This document shows, in pieces, positions 17,522 through 26,645 of a stretch of 64,000 nt of DNA. Source of the stretch: Pseudomonadota bacterium (GTDB lineage Bacteria; Pseudomonadota; Alphaproteobacteria; Caulobacterales; Caulobacteraceae). A program made the position numbers and the translations under genes. The DNA is taken from contig JAIUNU010000017.1 of NCBI GenBank assembly GCA_020161365.1, positions 1 through 64,000 on the forward strand. The letters are read 5' to 3'. Under the pieces are notes generated by a model. It had not been told where the DNA came from, did no database searches, and worked only from the letters and a program-made list of their open reading frames with translations. Each line of letters begins with the position of its first letter. Within the stretch, counting starts at the first letter, position 1.

Positions 17522-17863
17522 TCAGGAACCCTTGCCGGGCTTTTCGCTGAAGTACTTCTCGAACTTGCCGGTCTCGCGCTCGAAATCCTCACGATCGGCG
17601 GGCGGCTCGCCCTTGACCGTGATGTTCGGCCAGACCTTGGCGTAGTCGGCGTTGATCTTCAGCCACTTGCCGTCGGCCTCGTCCTCGGTGTCGGGCTTGA
17701 TCGCGTCCACCGGACACTCGGGTTCGCAGACGCCGCAATCGATGCATTCATCCGGATTGATGACGAGGAAGTTCTCGCCTTCGTAGAAGCAATCGACCGG
17801 GCACACTTCCACGCAGTCCATGAACTTGCAGCGGACACAGGCGTCGGTGACGATGTAGGTCAT
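17522..17863 (-). CDS. fdxA: 7Fe-type ferredoxin FdxA
   Basis: 113 residues. MTYIVTDACVRCKFMDCVEVCPVDCF and CIDCGVCEPECPVDAI carry the cysteine patterns of the FdxA family, which hold one 3Fe-4S and one 4Fe-4S cluster; the C-terminal extension of about 50 residues is also typical. It is a soluble low-potential electron carrier. The Met at 17863 is the family start; the longer frame is a GC artefact. It sits upstream of cdnL on the same strand with 349 bases between, so separate promoters are likely. Confidence 0.93.
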   Translation of the reverse strand: MTYIVTDACVRCKFMDCVEVCPVDCFYEGENFLVINPDECIDCGVCEPECPVDAIKPDTEDEADGKWLKINADYAKVWPNITVKGEPPADREDFERETGKFEKYFSEKPGKGS

Positions 17864-18127
17864 CGAAAACTCGGTTGAGATCGGGCGGAGTTCGGCGGGC
17901 GCGTTTTCGAAGTCTCGGGCCCGCTTGTCAATGCGGCTCGCTCGCGTACGGGCACAGGAATTCTGACGGCGGCGACAGGGCGGTCGCGTTTCTCGCCCTG
18001 CGCGTGAGCGACGATCGATCATCGCCGCGACCATCGGTTACGCGCGCGACAACCATTTCTTATTGAACGAACGGAATTATGCCGTCCGGGAAACGCCCAA
18101 TAAAAACAACGTCGGGAATCCGACTTT

Positions 18128-20218
18128 ATGAAGATTGAAGCCTTGGCTGTCCGACGTGACGTGAAGGTCGAAGACGGTAATCGTGCCTTGGCGAGGGCGC
18201 GGGCGCGTGCGTTCGGCGAGTTTATCCAGGAGATACCTTTCGCCGCTGCGCTGCTGGATCGCGACCTGTCTCTGATCGCCGTGAGCCGCGATTGGGCCGC
18301 GCAGGGTATCGCGCCGGACCTGGCGATCGGCGACGACGCCGGGGCCGGCGGCCTTGTCGCGTCCGAGGACGCCGCCGCGCTGCGAGCCTGTGCCGAAGAG
18401 GGTTTGGCCTTCTCGCGCTACCTGCCGGTCACGGACGAGGCGGGAACCGAGCGGGTCTGGCGGACTGAATTCAGCGCTTGCCGTGAGGGTGACGAGATCT
18501 ACGCGGTGATGGTCACCGCGCGCGACGTCACCGGGTACGCCGAAAGCGTGCTGCGCGCCGAACGCGATCGCCAGCGCCTGACTATGGCGCTGGAACTCGA
18601 TGATCTGCTGGTCCGCGAATACGACCTGCGCACCCGGCAGACCTTCTTTTCAGGCCACGCGCCCGAGCTGCAGAAGTACTGCACCTTCAAGGAAGATCCG
18701 CTGGAGATCGTCCACCCCGACGACCGCCAACGATGCGCCGACCTCGTGGCCAGCCGTAAAGTGGGCGAGGCGAAGGTCTTCGAGTTCAAGCTCAAGCGCG
18801 ACGACGGCGTCGAGACCTGGGTGCGCTCGGTCGGCAAGGTGTTCGTCGGCCAGGACGGCCAGCCTGAAAAGCTGGTCAACCTGTTCAAGGACATCACCGA
18901 TCGCCGTCGCCAGACCGAGGCGATCGAGACCCTGGCCTTCAAGGACCCTTTGACGGGCCTGCCCAACCGGACCCTGTTCCAGCACCGCTTCCAGGAAGCG
19001 GTGTCGGCGTCAGAGACGCTGGGCGAGATGTTCGGCCTGATCATGATCGACGTCGATCACTTCAAGGACATCAACGACACCCTGGGCCACGACGCCGGCG
19101 ATGCTTTGCTCAAGCGCCTGGCGGGTATGCTGCAGCACGCGTTCCGGGCCGGCGACACGGTCGCGCGCCTGGGCGGGGATGAGTTCGCGGTGATCCTGCG
19201 CGGCCTGCATGGCGAAGCCGACATGGTCCGCCCGATAGAGACCCTGCAAGACCTGCTGCGTCGTCCTATCGAGCACGGCGGGCGCAGCTTTACCGCCAGC
19301 GCCAGCATCGGCGCGGCTCTGCACGGCGATCCGGACGCCGATCCGGCCCACATGATCAAGAACGCCGACATCGCTCTCTATCGGGCCAAGGAGGCCGGGC
19401 GGAACCGCAGCATCCTGTTCGAGCCCTCGATGCGATCCGAGGTCGAGCAGCGCCTAGAGCTGCTGCGCGATGTCCGCGCGGCCCTGACGGAGAACGAATT
19501 CACCCTCTACTACCAACCGGTCGTCGACATCCGGGAGAACCGGGTCGCGGGCTTCGAAGCGTTGATGCGCTGGGCGCATCCGGAACAGGGCGTGCTGACC
19601 CCGGCGCGGTTCATGGCGGCGTTCGAGGATCAGGACCTTTCGCTGAAGCTGGGCGACGTCGCTTTCGAGTCGGCGCTGAAGCAGATGCGCGCCTGGCTCG
19701 ACGAGGGGGTCGATTTCGGCCGTGTGGCCGTGAACATCAGCTCGGCCCAGTTCCGGTCGGGCCGCTTGGCCGAGGAGATTCAGGACCGGCTCGCCCGCTG
19801 GAACGTGCCGTGCGAGCGCCTGACGATCGAAGTCACCGAGAACGTCTATATGGGCTGGGGCTCGGACCTGGTCAGCGACACCGTGCGCCGCCTGCACGAG
19901 GCCGGCGTGATGATCGCGCTCGACGATTTCGGCACCGGTTACGCCAGCCTCGCCAATCTGCGCCAGTTCCCAATCGACCGCCTGAAGATCGACAAGTCCT
20001 TCGTCCAAAACGCCGAAGACGAGGCCATCGTGAAGGCGGTGATCACCCTGGGTACGTCGATGGGCATGAAGGTCGTCGCCGAGGGCGTTGAGGACGCCGA
20101 ACAACTGGCCAAGCTGGACCGCTACGGCTGCGACCAGGTGCAGGGCTACCACTTCGGCCGTCCGATGCCGGCCGATGCGGTGGCGGGGTTTTTGAGAGGG
20201 TTTGGGGGAGTTGACTAA
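18128..20218 (+). CDS. PAS-GGDEF-EAL cyclic-di-GMP signalling protein
   Basis: 696 residues, soluble. Two PAS-like segments (about 30-140 and 150-265) precede a GGDEF domain with intact GGDEF at 349-353 and an EAL domain with EAL at 477-479 plus DDFGTGY and KIDKSF. Both motifs needed for synthesis and hydrolysis of c-di-GMP are present, so either activity is possible; many such composites act mainly as phosphodiesterases. It diverges from fdxA. Its stop is followed within a few bases by a palindromic repeat. Confidence 0.92.
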   Translation: MKIEALAVRRDVKVEDGNRALARARARAFGEFIQEIPFAAALLDRDLSLIAVSRDWAAQGIAPDLAIGDDAGAGGLVASEDAAALRACAEEGLAFSRYLPVTDEAGTERVWRTEFSACREGDEIYAVMVTARDVTGYAESVLRAERDRQRLTMALELDDLLVREYDLRTRQTFFSGHAPELQKYCTFKEDPLEIVHPDDRQRCADLVASRKVGEAKVFEFKLKRDDGVETWVRSVGKVFVGQDGQPEKLVNLFKDITDRRRQTEAIETLAFKDPLTGLPNRTLFQHRFQEAVSASETLGEMFGLIMIDVDHFKDINDTLGHDAGDALLKRLAGMLQHAFRAGDTVARLGGDEFAVILRGLHGEADMVRPIETLQDLLRRPIEHGGRSFTASASIGAALHGDPDADPAHMIKNADIALYRAKEAGRNRSILFEPSMRSEVEQRLELLRDVRAALTENEFTLYYQPVVDIRENRVAGFEALMRWAHPEQGVLTPARFMAAFEDQDLSLKLGDVAFESALKQMRAWLDEGVDFGRVAVNISSAQFRSGRLAEEIQDRLARWNVPCERLTIEVTENVYMGWGSDLVSDTVRRLHEAGVMIALDDFGTGYASLANLRQFPIDRLKIDKSFVQNAEDEAIVKAVITLGTSMGMKVVAEGVEDAEQLAKLDRYGCDQVQGYHFGRPMPADAVAGFLRGFGGVD

Positions 20219-20221
20219 GAT

Positions 20222-20335
20222 GCTCCCCCGCGTTGCGGGGTAGCTGTCGCGGAGCGACTGAGGGGGCTAATGCGGAATAGGTCAAGCTCGCCCCCTCCGG
20301 CCCGCTGGGCCATCTCCCCCGCAGCGCGGGGGAGG
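20222..20335. repeat. family B palindromic repeat (diverged copy)
   Basis: Outer arms CTCCCCCGC and GCGGGGGAG enclose GCGACTGAGGGGGC and GCCCCCTCCGG, giving a long imperfect hairpin. It begins a few bases after the GGDEF-EAL stop and ends just before the S4 gene stop on the other strand. Related copies are at 34533, 41327 and 54476. Confidence 0.75.
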
Positions 20336-20347
20336 AACTATCAGGTT

Positions 20348-20644
20348 CTAACCCTCCACCGGCTCGTAGAGCCCCCGCGCCACGGACGCGGGGCCCCGGC
20401 GTTCGCCGCAGTCGAGCACGCGGACGGCGATCACCCGGCCAGCCAGGCCAAACACCAGAACGTCGCTGGGCTTGACCGTTCGGGAGGGCTTGTCGATCCG
20501 GCTCTCGGACCCGGCGCGGGTCAGGCGGATGCGGCCTTCTTCGACAAACTTGGCGGCCAGCGAGCGGGTCTTGAAGAACCGGGCGCGCCACAGCCACACA
20601 TCGGCCCGGACCGCATCGTTGATGGCGTCGTCGTGGACCGTCAT
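20348..20644 (-). CDS. S4-domain RNA-binding protein (Hsp15-like)
   Basis: 98 residues. RADVWLWRARFFKTRSLAAKFVEEGRIRL is a standard S4 RNA-binding motif, and the short basic protein resembles heat-shock protein 15, which recycles stalled 50S subunits with nascent chains. Its ATG overlaps the stop of the SUV3-like helicase (ATGA), so the two are translationally coupled and may share RNA substrates. Confidence 0.85.
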   Translation of the reverse strand: MTVHDDAINDAVRADVWLWRARFFKTRSLAAKFVEEGRIRLTRAGSESRIDKPSRTVKPSDVLVFGLAGRVIAVRVLDCGERRGPASVARGLYEPVEG

Positions 20645-23208
20645 GACACGGCCTGTTTCGGGGCCTTGGCCGCGGCGGGCTTGCGGCGACGCGGCTTCTT
20701 CCGCCGCGCAGGCGGGGGCGGCGGCTCGGTCAGCTTGGCGAGGGCCGCAAACGGCGAGTCGGGGCGGGCCTTGACCGGCTTCTGCTCCAGCTTGGCCGCG
20801 CCGCGCCGCTTCCAGACGATCGGCTGGTCAGGCTTGGCGCGGATGGCGGGCGTATAGTCCAGGGCGCGCAGCACGGCGGCGGCCTGCTTGTCGGTCCAGC
20901 CGAGTTCGGCGAGCGCCGCCGGCGTCAGCGTCACGCCGCCCGGCTGCTGGGCTGCGCGCAGGAGGGCGTCCAGCTTTTCAAGTTGCTCCACCGGAATGCT
21001 GAACCCCGCCACGGCGCGCAGGCCGCTAGCCGACAGCTCGCGCGCGCTGGGCTCGGGCGTGGGGAGTTTCTCCAGCGTGGTCAGGGCGCCACGCCAGCTG
21101 GCGGGGTTCAGCGCACGGGCGCAGGCGATGGCCTCGGCGCGCAGCACGCCTGGGCAGAACAGGCTGAACGCGCCGATGCGCACGCCCAGGCCCTTGAGCG
21201 TACGACGCTCGGCCTGGCTCAGCGCCTTAAGCTCCGGATCGACGGGACGCTTGTCCAAAACGCCGCCGGCCTCGAGCAGCCGGTGGGCGATCCCGCGCGG
21301 CAGGCCGCGAAGCTCGCCGCCGGCCAGCGCTCTCTCCAGCTTGCGCAGCGGGGCCAGATGGCGGTCGACTTCGCCGGCCAGGAAGGCGTCCAGGCGTCGT
21401 TCCGCCCTCTCACGTACGGCGGCGGGGCCAAGGTCCCCCAGCAGGCGGGCGCGGGGAGAGAGCAGGGGCTGGTCGCGGCGCACCGCGCCCGCCACCTCGC
21501 CCCGCCACAGGATCGCGCCGTCCGGCGTCAGGGCGAAGGCGTCGTCGGGTTCGCTGGCCAGAAGGCCCAGGCGCCGCGCGATCTCGGGGCCGACCGCGCG
21601 TTGGGCGGCGTTGCGAAGGGCCTTTTCCTCCAGCGGCGAGGCGCCCTTGGCCGGGGTGAAGGCCACGCCCGAAAGGTGACCGACCACATGGCCCTCGACC
21701 GTCACTTCACCGTCCTGGCCGACGCCGGCGTAGAGCGTCTCGCGCTCGCCCAGCTGCTTGAGGAGCACGCTGGTCCGCCGGTCGATGAACCGGGCCATCA
21801 GCTTCTCGTGCAAGGTGTCGCTGATCCGGTCTTCCAGTTGGCGGGTCAGACCCTGCCAGTGAGCGGGGTTGGCGACCCAGTCGGGGCGATTGGCGATGTA
21901 GCTCAGCGTCCGCACCCCCGAGAGCCGCGCGGCCAGGCTGTCGATCTCGCCATCGGTGCGGTCCAGGGCCTTGAACTGGGCTCCCACCCAGTCCTCGGGC
22001 AGGCGCTTACGGCCGGTAGTCAGGTCGTCGAACAGGGTCCGCGCCATGCGCTGGTGGTCGTCGTCGGTGGTCTTGCGGAAGTCCGGCGTCTGGCAGACCT
22101 CCCAAAGGCGGATCAGGGCCGAGCGGTCGGCCTTGCAGCGCTTGATGACGTCTTCCTGCTGGGCCAGGGCCCGCAGGGTGCGCTCGTCCAGCGCCTCATC
22201 CGAGAGCTTGAGGGCGCCGCGCCCGGGCGTCTCGGCCAGCGACCTCAGCAGGCCGGGCAGCGAGCCGAAATCAAGCTTGGCGTTGCGCCACTCGGCCTGG
22301 GTGATCGGCTCGAAGGTATGGCTCTCGACGGCTTCGACGAGGTCCTCGTCGATCTCCTCGCAGTCGCCGGTGACGCCAAAGGTGCCGTCGCGGGTGTAGC
22401 GGCCCGCCCGCCCGGCGATCTGGCCCACCTCCTGCGGATAGAGCCAGCGGGTGCGCTTGCCGTCGAACTTGCGTAAGCCCGCAAAGGCCACATGGTCGAC
22501 GTCCATGTTCAGGCCCATGCCGATGGCGTCGGTGGCGACCAGGAAGTCGACCTCGCCGGACTGGTAGAGGGCGACCTGGGCGTTACGGGTGCGAGGGCTC
22601 AAGCTGCCCATGACTACGGCGGCGCCACCTCTTTGACGCCGGATCAGCTCGGCGATCGCGTAGACGGCGTCGGTGGAGAAGGCGACGATCGCCGTGCGCC
22701 GAGGCAGGCGGGTCAGCTTCTTGGAGCCGGCGTAGGACAGGTTCGAGAACCGCTCGCGGCTGACGATCTCGGCGTCAGGCAACAGGCGGCGCACCAGCGG
22801 GGCCATGGTCCCAGCGCCCAGGAACATGGTCTCGAACTTGCCGCGCGCGTGCAGCAGGCGGTGGGTGAAGATGTGGCCGCGCTCGGGATCGGCGCAAAGC
22901 TGGATCTCGTCGACGGCCAGGAACTCGACCTCGCGGCCCAGCGGCATGGCCTCGACCGTGCAGACAAAATAGGCCGCACGGGCCGGGACGATCTTCTCCT
23001 CGCCGGTGATCAGGGCGACAGCTGCCTTGCCGCGCAGCTTGACGATGCGGTCATAGATTTCGCGCGCCAGAAGGCGCAGCGGCAGACCGATCATGCCCGA
23101 GACGTGGCCCAGCATCCGCTCGACGGCCAGGTGCGTTTTGCCGGTATTGGTGGGGCCTAGAACCGCAGTCAGCTTCGAAGGGGCCAGGCCGGTCGAACGG
23201 TCGCTCAT
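20641..23208 (-). CDS. SUV3-like DEAD/DEAH-type RNA helicase
   Basis: 855 residues. Walker A is GPTNTGKT near residue 18, motif II reads DEIQ, and motif VI is QIAGRAGRY, the arrangement of SUV3-type helicases otherwise known from mitochondria and alphaproteobacteria. A long C-terminal region ends in a basic tail (RRKKPRRRKPAAAKAPK) likely to bind RNA. It probably unwinds structured RNA for decay or ribosome-related work. It is coupled to the downstream S4-domain gene. Confidence 0.9.
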   Translation of the reverse strand: MSDRSTGLAPSKLTAVLGPTNTGKTHLAVERMLGHVSGMIGLPLRLLAREIYDRIVKLRGKAAVALITGEEKIVPARAAYFVCTVEAMPLGREVEFLAVDEIQLCADPERGHIFTHRLLHARGKFETMFLGAGTMAPLVRRLLPDAEIVSRERFSNLSYAGSKKLTRLPRRTAIVAFSTDAVYAIAELIRRQRGGAAVVMGSLSPRTRNAQVALYQSGEVDFLVATDAIGMGLNMDVDHVAFAGLRKFDGKRTRWLYPQEVGQIAGRAGRYTRDGTFGVTGDCEEIDEDLVEAVESHTFEPITQAEWRNAKLDFGSLPGLLRSLAETPGRGALKLSDEALDERTLRALAQQEDVIKRCKADRSALIRLWEVCQTPDFRKTTDDDHQRMARTLFDDLTTGRKRLPEDWVGAQFKALDRTDGEIDSLAARLSGVRTLSYIANRPDWVANPAHWQGLTRQLEDRISDTLHEKLMARFIDRRTSVLLKQLGERETLYAGVGQDGEVTVEGHVVGHLSGVAFTPAKGASPLEEKALRNAAQRAVGPEIARRLGLLASEPDDAFALTPDGAILWRGEVAGAVRRDQPLLSPRARLLGDLGPAAVRERAERRLDAFLAGEVDRHLAPLRKLERALAGGELRGLPRGIAHRLLEAGGVLDKRPVDPELKALSQAERRTLKGLGVRIGAFSLFCPGVLRAEAIACARALNPASWRGALTTLEKLPTPEPSARELSASGLRAVAGFSIPVEQLEKLDALLRAAQQPGGVTLTPAALAELGWTDKQAAAVLRALDYTPAIRAKPDQPIVWKRRGAAKLEQKPVKARPDSPFAALAKLTEPPPPPARRKKPRRRKPAAAKAPKQAVS

Positions 23209-23370
23209 CGCCGCAAGGTGGGGCGGGAATCGGGTGGGGGCAAGCGTGACGGGCTGGACTTGCGCTGACAGACCGTGCAGGCGCCTTACATCCTCTGGAT
23301 GTGCCCCGCGGGCAGCGCCTCAGGCCGCTTGCGTTATGCCGCCAGGCCTTGAGGTGCGGCGCGCGGAGCG

Positions 23371-23404
23371 CCGCCCGAACGCGGGGGCTGAAACGTTCGG
23401 GCGG
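23371..23404 (-). terminator. strong hairpin downstream of the RTX gene
   Basis: CCGCCCGAACG and CGTTCGGGCGG form a perfect 11-bp stem around a 12-base loop, lying just past the RTX stop on the minus strand. There is no T-run, so it may protect the transcript end or act with Rho rather than terminate on its own. Confidence 0.45.
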
Positions 23405-23411
23405 AACGGGA

Positions 23412-23873
23412 TCAGAGGGTGATCCAGCCGGCGGGGAGCTGGGCAAGGCTGACGCCGGTCAGGGTGACCTGGTCGCCGCTTGAGAGGCTGACCACCACAT
23501 CGCTACCCACCTGGGCCACCGTGTAGGCGACGTGGTCATCGAGGTGCAGCCGGTCACCCTGCGCGGCCGAAAAGTCGGTGATCACGTCGCGGCCGTCGCC
23601 GCGCTCGAATTCGAAGATGTCGGCTCCGGTCCCGCCCGTCAGGATATCGTTGCCTTTGCCGCCTTCGATCTTGTCATTGCCGGCGCCGCCGTCGATGCGG
23701 TCGGCCCCGCGACCGCCCTCGATCTTGTCGTTCAAGGCGCCGCCGGTCAGCGTTTCGTCGCCGGAGCCCCCTTTCAGCTTCAGCCCATTAAAGGCGAAAG
23801 ACTCGCGGCCTTCGTCGGAGTCACGATCGTACGACGTAGCGGAACTGTTGGATCGGCTGCTCTTGTTGGACAT
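23412..23873 (-). CDS. small RTX calcium-binding repeat protein
   Basis: 153 residues, nearly all a single RTX block: GGSGDETLTGG, GGRGADRIDGG, GGAGNDKIEGG, GGKGNDILTGG and GGTGADIFEF, then ITDFSAAQGDRLHL as in type I secreted proteins. These nonapeptides wind into a calcium-bound beta-roll outside the cell. There is no Sec signal; the Ser-rich start MSNKSSRSNSS is probably unstructured. I chose the Met at 23873 because AGAGGAG precedes it. No catalytic domain is attached and no type I exporter genes are near. Confidence 0.85.
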   Translation of the reverse strand: MSNKSSRSNSSATSYDRDSDEGRESFAFNGLKLKGGSGDETLTGGALNDKIEGGRGADRIDGGAGNDKIEGGKGNDILTGGTGADIFEFERGDGRDVITDFSAAQGDRLHLDDHVAYTVAQVGSDVVVSLSSGDQVTLTGVSLAQLPAGWITL

Positions 23874-23983
23874 GTGTGGTGGCTCCTCTTGGAATGCCCC
23901 CACACATGCCGCCGTTGCCTGAACCCTCGCTGAGCCGAAGCTGAAACGAGGCTGAATCCACGGCTTTCGAACCGAATGTGGGT

Positions 23984-25618
23984 TTATCGAGAGAACACCA
24001 CCTTGCCGTTCACCACCGTCAGCACCGGTTGGGCGGAGAGGATGGCCTTGGGTTCGACGGTCATCAGGTCGCGGTCGAAGGCGGTGACGTCGGCCTTCTT
24101 ACCGGCCTCCAAGGTGCCCAGCTCGTGTTCGCGGAACACGGCGTAGGCTGGCGCCAGGGTCAGCATCTTAAGGGCCTCCGCCCGGCTGACAGCTTGGTCG
24201 AGACCCCAGTCCTCATTGGCGAAGCCGTCCAGGCTGTGGCGATAGATGGCGGCGTAGAACTCGATACGCGGGTCGCCGACCTCGACCGGGGCGTCTGAGC
24301 CCGCGGCCACGACGACACCGGCCTTCAGGAAGTCGGCCCAGCGATAGCCCTCGTGAAGGCGGGCCTTGCCCAGGCGGGCCGGGGCGAAGAACAGGTCGCC
24401 GATCGCGTGGCTGGGCTGCATCGAGGCGATGACCCCCAGCTTGGCGAAGCGCGGCACGTCGGTGTCGGCCACGATCTGAGAGTGCTCGTTGCGCCAGCGT
24501 GCGGCCTTGGCGTCTGCGCCCAGGCTCTGCTCGAACCAGTCCAGCACCAGTCGGTTGCCGCGATCGCCGATGGCGTGCATGGCGACCTGAGCGTTGGCGG
24601 CCTTGGCCCGCTTCATCAAAGCCAGGCCCTGGTCGGGCTGGGTCAGCTGCAGGCCCAGGGTGTCGGCGTCGCTGTAGGGCTCCAGCAGGGCCGCGCCGCG
24701 CGAGCCCAGGGCGCCGTCCATATAGAGCTTGATGCCGCGCGTCCGGATCAGGCCGGTGCCGTCAGTCTGGGGACCCTTGGTCAGAACCTCTTCGGCGCCG
24801 CTGGGATCCATGTAGTTGTCGATACGGATGTGGAAGCGGCCTCGGGCCGCCTCGTCGCGAAGCAGGGCCAGATCGTCGGCCATGACGCTCATATTGGCCA
24901 TTCCGGTCCAGCCGCGCGCAGCATAGAGCTCGCTGGCCTTGCGCAGGGCCTCGCGCTTGAGGGTCTCGTTCGGCGGCGGAATGACGTTCTTCACCAGGCT
25001 CTGGGCGTGGTCGATCAGCATGCCGTTGGGCTGGCCGTCGGGGCCTTTTAGAATGTCGCCGCCGGGGGGCGGGACGGTGGCGGCGTTGACGCCGGCCTTG
25101 GCCAGGGCGGCGCTGGAGGCGACGCTGGCGTGGCCGTCCGAGCGGCCCAGCACGATGATCCGCCCCGGCGCGGCGGCGTCGAGGTCAGCCTTGGTCGGGA
25201 AGCGCTTCTCGGGCCAGTGGGTCTCGATCCAGCCCCGGCCATAGATCGCGCCCTCGGGATGGGCGGCGGCGTAGACTTTCACCGTGGCGACGAGCTCGGC
25301 GACCGACTTCACCTGGTCAAGGTTCAGGGTCAGTTCGCGCAGGCCGATCCCGGTCAGGTGAGCGTGGGCGTCGACAAAGCCCGGATAGGCCGCCGCCCCC
25401 TTCAGGTCGATGGCCCGGACATCCTTGGCGGCCTTCGCCTTGGCGGCGGCCAGCGGGCCGACGAACAGGATCTTGTCGTCGCGGATCAGCACCGCCTCGG
25501 CCTTGGGCGCGGCCTCGACGCCCGTATGGATCGGGCCGCCATGGATGAGGATGTCGCCGGCCTGGGCCGTCGTCAAAGAGGTCGCGGCCAGTAGGGCGGC
25601 GAGAACAAGGCGGCGCAC
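23984..25618 (-). CDS. periplasmic amidohydrolase (YtcJ-like)
   Basis: 544 residues with a Sec signal (MRRLVLAALLAATSLTTAQA). Metal-site motifs of the amidohydrolase-3 group are present: FVDAHAHL, AMHAIGDRGN, RNEHSQI and GSDAPVE. It is a homologue of the Tat-type enzyme at 1526 but lacks the Cys-rich tail and uses the Sec route. These enzymes hydrolyse C-N bonds in cyclic or amide compounds; the substrate is unknown. It stands alone, between the RTX gene and the divergent alkyltransferase. Confidence 0.88.
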   Translation of the reverse strand: MRRLVLAALLAATSLTTAQAGDILIHGGPIHTGVEAAPKAEAVLIRDDKILFVGPLAAAKAKAAKDVRAIDLKGAAAYPGFVDAHAHLTGIGLRELTLNLDQVKSVAELVATVKVYAAAHPEGAIYGRGWIETHWPEKRFPTKADLDAAAPGRIIVLGRSDGHASVASSAALAKAGVNAATVPPPGGDILKGPDGQPNGMLIDHAQSLVKNVIPPPNETLKREALRKASELYAARGWTGMANMSVMADDLALLRDEAARGRFHIRIDNYMDPSGAEEVLTKGPQTDGTGLIRTRGIKLYMDGALGSRGAALLEPYSDADTLGLQLTQPDQGLALMKRAKAANAQVAMHAIGDRGNRLVLDWFEQSLGADAKAARWRNEHSQIVADTDVPRFAKLGVIASMQPSHAIGDLFFAPARLGKARLHEGYRWADFLKAGVVVAAGSDAPVEVGDPRIEFYAAIYRHSLDGFANEDWGLDQAVSRAEALKMLTLAPAYAVFREHELGTLEAGKKADVTAFDRDLMTVEPKAILSAQPVLTVVNGKVVFSR

Positions 25619-25698
25619 GGGCGGTCTCCGAACAGCAAGATCTGGAAAACGTACGGCGGCCGCCTGCCAAGTCGCAACAGGCCTGCTAGCTTTTGCGC

Positions 25699-26274
25699 AT
25701 GACCACGCAAGGTTTCGCCCTTTTCGACACCGTGATCGGCCGTTGCGGCCTTGCTTGGGGCGACCGCGGCCTGATTGGCGTGCAGTTGCCCGAGGCGACG
25801 CCCGGCGCGGCCTGGGCCAGGCTGCGCAAGCGCTTTCCTGACGCCGTCGAGGTTGAGCCGCCGCCCGAGATCGATGTTGTCATCGATCGCATCCGCGACC
25901 TGCTGGCCGGCGGGCGCGACGACCTCGCCGACATTGTTCTCGACCTGGAGGGGCAGAGCGCTTTCCACCTGCGGGTCTACGCGATCGCCCGGGCCATTCC
26001 GCCGGGCGAGACCTCGACCTATGGCGAGATGGCCCGCGCCATGGGCGAACCCGGCGGCGCCCGCGCCGTCGGCAAGGCTCTGGGCGAGAACCCCTGGCCG
26101 ATCGTCGTGCCCTGCCATCGGGTGCTGGGCTCTTCGGGCAGTATGGGCGGGTTTTCCGCGCCCGGCGGCTCGACGACCAAGGCCAGGCTGCTGACGATCG
26201 AGAAGGCGAAGACCAGCGCCGCGCCGACCTTGTTTGATCTGGAGTTCTCGGTGGCGCCGCCGCGGGGCGGGTAG
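25699..26274 (+). CDS. methylated-DNA-[protein]-cysteine S-methyltransferase (longer form)
   Basis: 191 residues. IVVPCHRVLGSSG contains the alkyl-acceptor Cys in PCHR, and GETSTYGEMARAMG is the helix-turn-helix that flips out O6-alkylguanine. The enzyme transfers the alkyl group to itself and is consumed. The ATG at 25699 is preferred; a TTG two codons earlier extends the frame. A second, different transferase lies at 40759. The N-terminal domain is longer and more divergent than in Ogt. Confidence 0.88.
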   Translation: MTTQGFALFDTVIGRCGLAWGDRGLIGVQLPEATPGAAWARLRKRFPDAVEVEPPPEIDVVIDRIRDLLAGGRDDLADIVLDLEGQSAFHLRVYAIARAIPPGETSTYGEMARAMGEPGGARAVGKALGENPWPIVVPCHRVLGSSGSMGGFSAPGGSTTKARLLTIEKAKTSAAPTLFDLEFSVAPPRGG

Positions 26275-26285
26275 GGTTCCCAGAA

Positions 26286-26422
26286 GCGCCCCCTCCGTCA
26301 CGTCGCCTGTCGGCGCCGCGACACCTCCCCCGCTTTGCGGGTGAGGAGGAAGTCGCCGCCCTCCTGCCCCGCTTGCGGGGGGGGGGGGATCGCTGCGGCT
26401 ACGCAGCGAGACGGAGGGGCGT
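26286..26422. repeat. family B-related repeat, left arm of an inverted pair
   Basis: This segment of about 137 bp starts GCGCCCCCTCCGTCACGTCG and ends GAGACGGAGGGGCG. Reverse-complemented, it matches 27844-27981 closely along its full length. It contains a run of twelve G at 26377-26388 that the partner lacks. Confidence 0.85.
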
Positions 26423-26645
26423 TCCCGCGCCGGCAACCAGCCTTGCAGGTCACGGCGCTCTAGCGATCCAAGACTAAAAGTATCAGAGGCCAGGAAACAC
26501 CGCTTAACGCGCGCTAACGTTTCGCCGAACAGGGGCGAAACGAATCAGGACCGAATCAGCGACGTTCGCCAATTCAGTGTTTGTTCCCTACTAGCTATAG
26601 TACCTTAAACCGCATTAACCACAAATCAGTTTCGGCGCCTCGCCG
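26423..26645. other. AT-rich region between convergent genes, with hairpin
   Basis: Two genes end towards this region, so it needs no promoters for them, yet it is AT-rich. CGTTTCGCC and GGCGAAACG form a perfect 9-bp stem at 26518-26542. Two GAATC (CcrM-type GANTC) sites follow at 26542 and 26553, and TTAA-N6-TTAACC lies near 26604. No protein frame is convincing. It could hold a small RNA gene or a methylation-linked control site. Confidence 0.35.

Noticed and set aside
26377..26388. Run of twelve G as a possible phase-variation tract
   Set aside because: It is inside a repeat between convergent genes, not in a promoter or frame, and the partner repeat lacks it. Slippage or a sequencing artefact is more likely.
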